From Chitinophagaceae bacterium (GTDB lineage: Bacteria; Bacteroidota; Bacteroidia; Chitinophagales; Chitinophagaceae): 64,000 bases of DNA. This document shows positions 57,836 through 64,000 of the stretch, in pieces (within the stretch, counting starts at the first letter, position 1; each line of letters starts with the position of its first letter). Location: NCBI GenBank assembly GCA_019745155.1, contig JAIETM010000008.1, forward strand, positions 62,001 through 126,000, in the 5' to 3' direction. The position numbers were made by a program, and so were the translations under genes. Below the pieces are notes generated by a model. The model had not been told where the DNA came from. It made no database searches and was given only the letters and a program-made list of their open reading frames with translations.

Positions 57836-58933
57836 TTAATAAACAGTCTTTCTTTTACCACTTTCAAAATCTTTGAAGATGAAAGCACCGAGCTTATCGA
57901 GTGAAGCAAAGAAGGCTTTACCCTGATTCACTTCCGTAAACTCTTGCACAAAGCGCTGCAGATAAGGATCTGAAGCAATCATGAAAGTGGTGATGGGAAT
58001 TTTTAATTTCTTACACTGTGCCGCCAGATTCATACACCTGTTCAGCACTTTTCTATCCAAGCCGAAACTATTCTTGTAATAGCGACCACCAATTTTCAGG
58101 CAAGTTGGCTTACCATCAGTGATCATAAATATTTGCTTGTTGGGGTTCTTACGCCTGCGTAACAAGTCCATCGCCAACTCCAAACCTGCAACCGTATTAG
58201 TATGATAAGGACCCACTTGCAAATAAGGCAAATCCTTGATTTCAATACTCCATGCATCATTACCAAACACCACAATATCCAAAGTATCTTTTGGATAACG
58301 TGTAGTGATTAACTCACTCAAAGCCATGGCCACTTTCTTGGCTGGCGTGATGCGATCCTCACCATACAAAATCATGGAGTGAGAAATATCAATCATCAAC
58401 ACAGTTGAAGTCTGTGTTTTGAAATCGCTCTCGCGAATCTGCAAATCATCCTCTTGCATGCGGAAGCTTTCAATACCGTGATTCACCTGTGCATTGCGGA
58501 TACTTTCCGTGAAATCAATCTGCTCTAGCATATCCCCAAACTGGAAGGGACGCGTATCAGAATTGGACTCATCACCCTGACCAGGTTTAAACGTCTGGTG
58601 ATTGCCTTGTTTTGATTTCTTCAGCTTGCCGAAAATCTCTTCCAGACTTCTTTTGCGAATGGTCTGTTCCGTTTTACCCGTAATACTGATCTCGCCGTTG
58701 GCGAGATTCTCTTGCAGATAACCGTTCTCTTTCAGGTCTTCTATAAAATCGCCCATACCATATTGATCGTCTGTAAAATGATACTGTCGATCTAATTGGT
58801 TCATCCATTCCAATGCTTCGCCCGCATCACCATTGGTATAGTTGAGCAGTTGCGTGAAAATATCCAGCATCTGCTCGAAGCGGGTTTTGCCATTGGCTTG
58901 AGGATCATATTTCAGAAAGCGATGTCCGATCAT
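57836..58933 (-). CDS. vWA domain protein, partner of the MoxR-type ATPase
   Basis: The 365-residue protein has an N-terminal region with the pattern of these partners (about 1-110, helical and charged) and a vWA domain from about 175: the metal site DISHS (182-186), an acidic FGNDAW and MITDGKPTC (third motif). No signal peptide. It precedes the AAA+ gene with one base between and lies downstream of the large DUF2723 gene, separated from it by a terminator. Such MoxR-vWA pairs are known as protein-quality or enzyme-activation chaperones (RavA-ViaA, CbbQ-CbbO, MoxR types). Confidence 0.85.
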   Translation of the reverse strand: MIGHRFLKYDPQANGKTRFEQMLDIFTQLLNYTNGDAGEALEWMNQLDRQYHFTDDQYGMGDFIEDLKENGYLQENLANGEISITGKTEQTIRKRSLEEIFGKLKKSKQGNHQTFKPGQGDESNSDTRPFQFGDMLEQIDFTESIRNAQVNHGIESFRMQEDDLQIRESDFKTQTSTVLMIDISHSMILYGEDRITPAKKVAMALSELITTRYPKDTLDIVVFGNDAWSIEIKDLPYLQVGPYHTNTVAGLELAMDLLRRRKNPNKQIFMITDGKPTCLKIGGRYYKNSFGLDRKVLNRCMNLAAQCKKLKIPITTFMIASDPYLQRFVQEFTEVNQGKAFFASLDKLGAFIFKDFESGKRKTVY

Positions 58934-58971
58934 AGCATCAAGTTATGATAAAACACCAGAACAAAGTAATG

Positions 58972-59006
58972 GTTTAAATAAGAAGGGCTGCTTTGCAGCA
59001 GCCCTT
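58972..59006 (-). terminator. Intrinsic terminator after the DUF2723 gene
   Basis: AAGGGCTGCT (58983-58992) pairs perfectly with AGCAGCCCTT (58997-59006) around the loop TTGC; a T-rich stretch follows on the minus strand. Confidence 0.85.
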
Positions 59007-59012
59007 TCCAGT

Positions 59013-62000
59013 TTATTTCTTTGCAGAATCTTTTGGTGCTGTTTTACCCGGGATTATCACATCTTTTGTGCTATCCAGCTTAGGCGCAAACATCTGCTGC
59101 ATTTGGTTAATACCCTGTATAAATGCTTCACAAGTTTGCTTATCATCCATCATATTATCAGCTGCATAACCAGAGAGGCTATTGTAATAGCGCACTTGCT
59201 GTTGCAAATCCTTTTTCACAGCTGCGGCTATCTTATCAGCCAGCTTTAAGTCCCCAGCCAAATAAGCGGCTTGCAATACCATCAGCGAAATACGGTTGTG
59301 TTGGTTACCGCGGCTCACCATAGCGTAAGGGAAGTTCTCTTCCAGCATGGCTTTGTCTACTTTCTCCAATACCTTTTTCGCATCATCTTTTCTATTTTTC
59401 GCTGCCAAATCTCCAGCCAATTCAGCATAAGCCAGTCGAATAGAATTCAGGTGTCTTCTGTTTTCTTCATCAAAATATACACCTGCTTTATCTGCACTGC
59501 CGAAATTAAATTTATTCATCAGGTTATCCAGCATCTTGTCTGTATTGAACTGACTGTTCACGACAGGCACGAGACGATAGCTCAAACCATCTTTACGGAG
59601 GTATTCACCAAAACCCAGCTCACCAAAGGGTGAAGTGAAGTAGATAGGTCTGTTCCATTTATTGGCAGCAATGACGTTCAATACAGCCAGATCGTTTTTC
59701 ATCAAAGCATTCTTCGGAATGTCGAAACGCAGCTCAGACACCAAACTATCGCCTGCGTTAACAGTCTTGTTCGCCAGCACTGCAGCCGCATCAACAGGTA
59801 CTGATACTTTACGAACAGGGAAGGTATTCAACACATCATCACCTCTGTTTTCTACTTTAGCTGGATCATCGCTTCCAACATAGTTTTTCATCATATCGTA
59901 CAGATCGTAATAACGATCTTCCGGAATGCTTGGCTGCGGACGATACACCACATAATCACGCTTACGACCTTCAATTTGGTCTGAAGACCAAATCACATCA
60001 ATCGCATCACTCTCATTCACTTTATAACGCAGCTGGTTAATGTACCAGTCGATACCCAATAAGCTGTAGTTAATCACACGAACATCTCTACGAATACCTT
60101 CTACTTCCTGCGCATACCACAGCGGATAAGTATCATTATCTCCGAAGCAGAATAAGATGGCATTAGGCGCACAGCTTTCCAGATAATCTCTTGCAAGGTC
60201 GCGAGCCAATTGCTTTTTGCTACGATCATGATCATCCCACTCCTGCTGTGCCATCAATGCAGGAACAGCTAATAAACAGATAACCGTTGCAATAGCAGGT
60301 GCTGCACCTTTGAGTGCTTTCGACAACCAATCGCGTACTTGTAAGACGCCAATACCAATCCATACTGCAAAAGCATAAAAGCTTCCTACATAAGCATAAT
60401 CACGCTCACGTGGCTGATAACCTGCCTGGTTCAGGTACAATACAATGGCCATACCTGTGAAGAAGAACAATAACATGTTCACCAAGAAATCATCGCCTTT
60501 GTGCTTGTAATGGAAGAACAAACCAAAGAAGCCCAGCAGGAAAGGCAATAAGAATAATTTGTTATTGGCTTTGTTATTTTTCAAACTGTCTGGCATCATG
60601 CTCTGATCACCATACATCCAATTATCAATAAATGATATACCGGTAATCCAGTTACCATCACGTACATTTCCAGCAAACAAACCTTGTACATCGTTTTGCT
60701 TACCGGAAAAGTTCCACATGAAGTAGCGGAAGTACATCCAGTATGTTTGATAGCCAAAGAAGAACTTAAGGTTGTCCATCTGATTAGGACTACGCTCCCA
60801 AGTACCATCTTTCATACGATTGATACCTAAATAGTAAGCATAGTAATCAGCATGGTTTTGATCATTGCTGGCATCCCATACACGCGGCAAGACCATTTTA
60901 TCTTCTGCTGCATATACATAATGACCGTCTTTACCAATCTCAATGTATTTATCCTTACCCTTCTGATACTTCGTGCTTGTCTCTTTGTAGTCATAAGGCT
61001 GTGCAGTAAACTTCTGACCATATAACAGCGGAAAATCGCCATACTGCTCACGTCCCAGATAGCCTACCAAGCTCATTGGATTGTCTACATTGTACATATC
61101 TACAGCAGGATCTGCACTACTGCGGATCATGGTAGTTACATAAGTGCTGTAACCAATCAGCATAAAAGTAAAGCACCAAAGACCTAAACGCAGGAATGAC
61201 CATTGCTTTTTGTCTGCATATTTCAACCCATACCAAACCAAAGCAGCAAGTAATGCAAAGAAGAATGCAAAGCCACTGAAGAAAGGCAGACCAAAACTAT
61301 TCACGAATGTGCGGTCGAAGAAACCCGCGGCTTTAATGGAATATTGAATCACACCCACCTGCACCACACCAGTGATGATACAAGAGAGAATGAAAAAGAT
61401 GTAGATACCACCGTAGTAGTCTTTCTTCTCTTTATTCCAACCTTCAATAAGGTAAAGTAAGCCAATGGCAATACCTGTACCCAACAATACCAGTCCGGCC
61501 AAAGTAGAATCTGTTGACAAACCACGCTCAGGGTTGGCTTCTGATGAAGCGGCAATGAGTGCCAATACAAAGCCTGCAGCACCACCAATCAAGGTAAGAC
61601 GAATAAACCATTTACGGATCAATGCATAATTGAAAGAAGCACGCTTCTTGAAATAATACACCATCACAATTGCCGGGATGGTCAAGAGGTTCAATAAGTG
61701 TACACCGATGGAAAGTCCCATCATAAAGAAGATGAAAACAATCCACTTATCTGCGCCTGGCTCATCTGCCTGATGTTCCCATTTGAGGATGGCCCAGAAT
61801 ACCAATGCAGTGAAAAAAGAACTCAAAGCATATACTTCACCTTCAACGGCGCTATACCAAAATGAATCAGAGAATGTATAAGCAAGTGCACCAACAATAC
61901 CAGCACCCATGATGCTCCAAGCCTGAGATGCAGTCAACACATCTTTTACACCAACATTGACGATACGACGCGCAAAGTGTGTGATGGTCCAAAACAAAAA

Positions 62001-62273
62001 GAGAATCGTAAAGCCACTCGCCAATGCGCTCATGACGTTCACGGCTTTAGCGGCAGTTAAAGGATCGTTACCAAAGAAAACAATGAACAAACGGCCCAAT
62101 AAAACAAATAAGGGCGCACCGGGCGGGTGTGGAATCTGCACCTTGAAACAGCTGCTCACAAACTCACCACAATCCCACAAACTGCCACCTGCTTCAGCGG
62201 TAAGAATGTATACGGTACAAGCAATCAAAGCGACTACCCAGCCAGTAATGTTGTTAATCCTGTTAAACTGCAT
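59013..62273 (-). CDS. Large DUF2723 membrane protein (putative O-glycosyltransferase)
   Basis: The 1086-residue protein is a polytopic membrane protein with a C-fold glycosyltransferase-like N-terminal part. The start at 62273 (MQFNRINNITGW) gives a first span (about 10-27), the acidic motif SLWDCGEFVS and PHPPGAPLFVLLGR, conserved in DUF2723, and about 12-14 spans to residue 680. A soluble region of about 400 residues follows, with many TPR-like helices (about 900-1086, e.g. RLAYAELAGDLAAKNRKDDAKKVLEK). Proteins of this family are reported to transfer sugars to secreted proteins in Bacteroidota. The sugar donor and target are unknown here. Confidence 0.82.
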   Translation of the reverse strand: MQFNRINNITGWVVALIACTVYILTAEAGGSLWDCGEFVSSCFKVQIPHPPGAPLFVLLGRLFIVFFGNDPLTAAKAVNVMSALASGFTILFLFWTITHFARRIVNVGVKDVLTASQAWSIMGAGIVGALAYTFSDSFWYSAVEGEVYALSSFFTALVFWAILKWEHQADEPGADKWIVFIFFMMGLSIGVHLLNLLTIPAIVMVYYFKKRASFNYALIRKWFIRLTLIGGAAGFVLALIAASSEANPERGLSTDSTLAGLVLLGTGIAIGLLYLIEGWNKEKKDYYGGIYIFFILSCIITGVVQVGVIQYSIKAAGFFDRTFVNSFGLPFFSGFAFFFALLAALVWYGLKYADKKQWSFLRLGLWCFTFMLIGYSTYVTTMIRSSADPAVDMYNVDNPMSLVGYLGREQYGDFPLLYGQKFTAQPYDYKETSTKYQKGKDKYIEIGKDGHYVYAAEDKMVLPRVWDASNDQNHADYYAYYLGINRMKDGTWERSPNQMDNLKFFFGYQTYWMYFRYFMWNFSGKQNDVQGLFAGNVRDGNWITGISFIDNWMYGDQSMMPDSLKNNKANNKLFLLPFLLGFFGLFFHYKHKGDDFLVNMLLFFFTGMAIVLYLNQAGYQPRERDYAYVGSFYAFAVWIGIGVLQVRDWLSKALKGAAPAIATVICLLAVPALMAQQEWDDHDRSKKQLARDLARDYLESCAPNAILFCFGDNDTYPLWYAQEVEGIRRDVRVINYSLLGIDWYINQLRYKVNESDAIDVIWSSDQIEGRKRDYVVYRPQPSIPEDRYYDLYDMMKNYVGSDDPAKVENRGDDVLNTFPVRKVSVPVDAAAVLANKTVNAGDSLVSELRFDIPKNALMKNDLAVLNVIAANKWNRPIYFTSPFGELGFGEYLRKDGLSYRLVPVVNSQFNTDKMLDNLMNKFNFGSADKAGVYFDEENRRHLNSIRLAYAELAGDLAAKNRKDDAKKVLEKVDKAMLEENFPYAMVSRGNQHNRISLMVLQAAYLAGDLKLADKIAAAVKKDLQQQVRYYNSLSGYAADNMMDDKQTCEAFIQGINQMQQMFAPKLDSTKDVIIPGKTAPKDSAKK

Positions 62274-62299
62274 ATGGTTTTGGTTTAAATAGAGAGGGA

Positions 62300-62307
62300 C
62301 GAAAATA
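62300..62307 (-). promoter_or_regulatory. Probable minus-7 box of the DUF2723 gene
   Basis: TATTTTCG on the minus strand, 26 bases before the ATG at 62273; a one-base variant of TAnnTTTG that recurs before hscA and the aminotransferase gene. Confidence 0.45.
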
Positions 62308-62448
62308 CCTGAAAGGCCCTTAAAGCCCAAAAAAACAAGGATATATGCACAGTAGCTGGCCTGAAATTGTTGTTAATTTTTAAGCGCCGCAAGGGGCTGA
62401 TAATCAACAAAGACCAATTTATGCTTCTGCCAGAGAGATGCAGGCCCT

Positions 62449-62456
62449 TATCTTTG
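62449..62456 (+). promoter_or_regulatory. Minus-7 box of mtaB
   Basis: TATCTTTG fits TAnnTTTG and ends 7 bases before the ATG at 62464, implying a very short leader. The same octamer with the same following bases (GCAGCCC) occurs at the rpsU promoter. Confidence 0.65.
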
Positions 62457-62463
62457 CAGCCCT

Positions 62464-63741
62464 ATGACCGAAAAGCGTTCCGTTGCATTTCATACACTAG
62501 GCTGTAAACTGAACTTTTCAGAGACATCCACCCTATCCAGATTATTGGAGGCTGATGGCTTTGAGAAGCGTTCATTTGACGACCATGCAGATGTGTATGT
62601 GATCAATACCTGCTCGGTTACAGACAATGCTGATAAGGAATGCCGTCAGTTGGTACGCAGAATCCAGCGCAAAGCGCCGGAAAGTCTGGTGGTGATTACA
62701 GGCTGTTATGCTCAGTTGAAACCAAAGGAGATTGCTTCTATTCCCGGCGTAGATCTCGTATTGGGCGCCGCTGAGAAATTCAATATTACACAACACCTGC
62801 GCGAACTGTCTAAGCAAGACGATGCCAAAATCTGCAGCTGCGATATTGAAGATGTATCAGGCTTTACTGCTTCTTTCTCGATTAATGACAGAACCCGCAC
62901 TTTCCTGAAAGTGCAGGATGGCTGTGATTATAACTGTTCATTCTGCACCATTCCCATGGCACGCGGTAAAAGCAGAAGCGATACTGTTGCAAATGTGATT
63001 GCCAATGCCGAACAATTGGCTGCCAATGGAGTCAAAGAAATCGTACTCACCGGTGTAAACCTGGGTGATTTTGGTAAGGGGCCCGATGGTAATAAACAAC
63101 ATCAGGAAACATTTTATGATTTGGTGCAAGCTTTGGATGCAGTATCAGGCATTGAACGTTACCGCATCTCTTCCATCGAACCTAATTTGTTGACAGATGA
63201 GATCATTGCTTATGTAGCAAAGAGCAGGGCTTTCATGCCGCATTTCCATATTCCATTACAGAGTGGCAGCAATAAGATTTTAGGATTGATGCGCCGCCGC
63301 TACAAGCGTGAACTATACGCTGAACGTGTAGCATATATCAAAAGCCTGATGCCGCATTGCGCGATTGGCGTAGATGTGATTGTGGGCACACCCGGCGAAA
63401 CACAGGAAGATTTTCAAGAGACATTTGATTTTCTGCACAGCATTGATGTGTCTTACCTCCACGTATTTACTTATTCAGAAAGAGCCAATACCAAAGCACT
63501 GGATATTAAGCCCATTGTACCAATGCATGAAAGACATGAACGCAATAAAGTACTGCGCAATCTTTCTTTCATGAAACAAAATTTCTTCAATCAGCAACAC
63601 GTAGGTGAAACTAGAAAAGTGTTATTTGAAGGACATGAAAAAAATGGCTTGATGGAAGGTTACACAGATAATTACATCCGTGTGCAAACGCCCTATCGCG
63701 CAGAATGGGCGAATCAAATCATCGACTGGACTTTACGCTAA
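62464..63741 (+). CDS. mtaB: tRNA (N6-threonylcarbamoyladenosine-37) methylthiotransferase
   Basis: MtaB adds a methylthio group to t6A at position 37 of ANN-decoding tRNAs. The 425 residues hold an N-terminal UPF0004 domain with three cysteines (FHTLGCKLN, NTCSVTDNAD, GCYAQ), a radical SAM core with CX3CX2C (Cys154, Cys158, Cys161 in CDYNCSFC) and a C-terminal TRAM-like end (LMEGYTDNYIRVQ). The general order and spacing match MiaB/MtaB; the TLGCKLN and CSVTDNADKECRQ form favours MtaB over MiaB or RimO. Convergent overlap of 9 bases with the next gene. Confidence 0.92.
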   Translation: MTEKRSVAFHTLGCKLNFSETSTLSRLLEADGFEKRSFDDHADVYVINTCSVTDNADKECRQLVRRIQRKAPESLVVITGCYAQLKPKEIASIPGVDLVLGAAEKFNITQHLRELSKQDDAKICSCDIEDVSGFTASFSINDRTRTFLKVQDGCDYNCSFCTIPMARGKSRSDTVANVIANAEQLAANGVKEIVLTGVNLGDFGKGPDGNKQHQETFYDLVQALDAVSGIERYRISSIEPNLLTDEIIAYVAKSRAFMPHFHIPLQSGSNKILGLMRRRYKRELYAERVAYIKSLMPHCAIGVDVIVGTPGETQEDFQETFDFLHSIDVSYLHVFTYSERANTKALDIKPIVPMHERHERNKVLRNLSFMKQNFFNQQHVGETRKVLFEGHEKNGLMEGYTDNYIRVQTPYRAEWANQIIDWTLR

Positions 63742-64000
63742 TTCCTGATTTCGAAGCTTCAAAGGTTGCAATAATTGATAGAAACTTTTTTGAGAAGCCA
63801 ACTCAATCAAAGCATCTAAATGTCTTTGATGATGCAAATCAGTTCCTGCAAAATCGATTTGGTTTTCTTTGACCAGCTTTTCAGCAAAGCGACGCACACC
63901 AGTACCGTAATAATCAGAGAGTGACAACAAATTCAACTGTAACAAGCAGCCCATATCGCGCAACCTAGTTAATTGCGCAGGCATATGATGAAAGAAATTA
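63733..64000 (-). CDS. CpsB/YwqE-type PHP tyrosine-protein phosphatase (C-terminal part, cut by window edge)
   Basis: The minus-strand frame is open from the edge to the stop at 63733, about 89 residues of the C-terminus. The sequence LRDMGCLLQLNLLSLSDYYG and the metal-binding motif GTDLHHQRHLDAL (Asp-x-His) match the end of PHP-type tyrosine phosphatases that act on tyrosine kinases of capsule or exopolysaccharide export. The ATG at 63984 is internal, not the start: the frame continues upstream with NFFHH. The gene probably continues past 64000. No kinase or export gene is seen in the window. Confidence 0.75.
   Translation of the reverse strand, partial: NFFHHMPAQLTRLRDMGCLLQLNLLSLSDYYGTGVRRFAEKLVKENQIDFAGTDLHHQRHLDALIELASQKSFYQLLQPLKLRNQELA

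Overview
The window is chromosomal DNA of a member of the Bacteroidota, most likely the Chitinophagaceae or a close relative. This rests on family content (DUF6702, a standalone PASTA protein, a two-cluster ferredoxin, many secreted peptidases), on promoter boxes of the TAnnTTTG type seen before many genes, and on the near absence of Shine-Dalgarno sequences. The genus cannot be named from the sequence alone. No rRNA, CRISPR array, insertion sequence, prophage or plasmid gene was seen. The region is gene-dense and mostly housekeeping.

Layout. 1-3.2 kb (minus): tRNA-Thr(TGT), Tyr(GTA), Gly(TCC), Thr(GGT), then tuf, tRNA-Trp, secE and nusG, the conserved translation operon, with a broken tRNA-Gly copy carrying two hairpins. 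3.2-9.9 kb: hibernation factor, Xer recombinase, rpsU (with a strong Shine-Dalgarno), riboflavin synthase, HscA, RDD protein, TyrRS and an SGNH hydrolase. 10-16.4 kb: tRNA-Gln, then a nucleotide-sugar operon (aminotransferase, UDP-glucose dehydrogenase, UDP-glucuronate decarboxylase, RmlD) next to Kdo transferase. 16.4-24 kb: thymidine kinase, outer membrane protein, CcmB, AMP nucleosidase, a PD-(D/E)XK protein, a secreted vWA-like protein, glutamate dehydrogenase and CcmC/CcmD. 24-31.4 kb: peptide ABC ATPase, Ddl-PASTA-rhodanese operon, ferredoxin, acyl-CoA reductase, HtrA protease. 31.4-47 kb: export-rich zone with GH13 enzyme, Na+/solute symporter, two very small membrane proteins, PIG-L deacetylase, M14 peptidase, sortilin-like BNR protein, esterase, M1 peptidase and HupE. 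47-64 kb: CNNM transporter, GT39 and PAP2 membrane enzymes, methyltransferase, GlmM, cysteine desulfurase, a MoxR-type ATPase with its vWA partner, a giant DUF2723 membrane protein, MtaB, and the end of a CpsB/YwqE-like phosphatase.

How the genes relate. Envelope building is the main theme: GlmM, Ddl, WaaA, UDP-xylose/rhamnose enzymes, GT39, PAP2 and DUF2723 supply or attach sugars, while a set of signal-peptide hydrolases degrades peptides and glycans outside the cytoplasm. The four-gene unit PIG-L deacetylase / 51-aa / 46-aa / symporter, with overlapping reading frames, is the best candidate for an undescribed functional unit.

Regulatory reading. Minus-7 boxes often end only 4-9 bases before a start codon, which suggests leaderless or almost leaderless mRNAs. 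Intrinsic terminators are clear, but many convergent gene pairs share their stop codons within 4 bases and have no terminator. A 15-base palindrome occurs twice (near 24.1 and 40.0 kb) and may be a shared operator.
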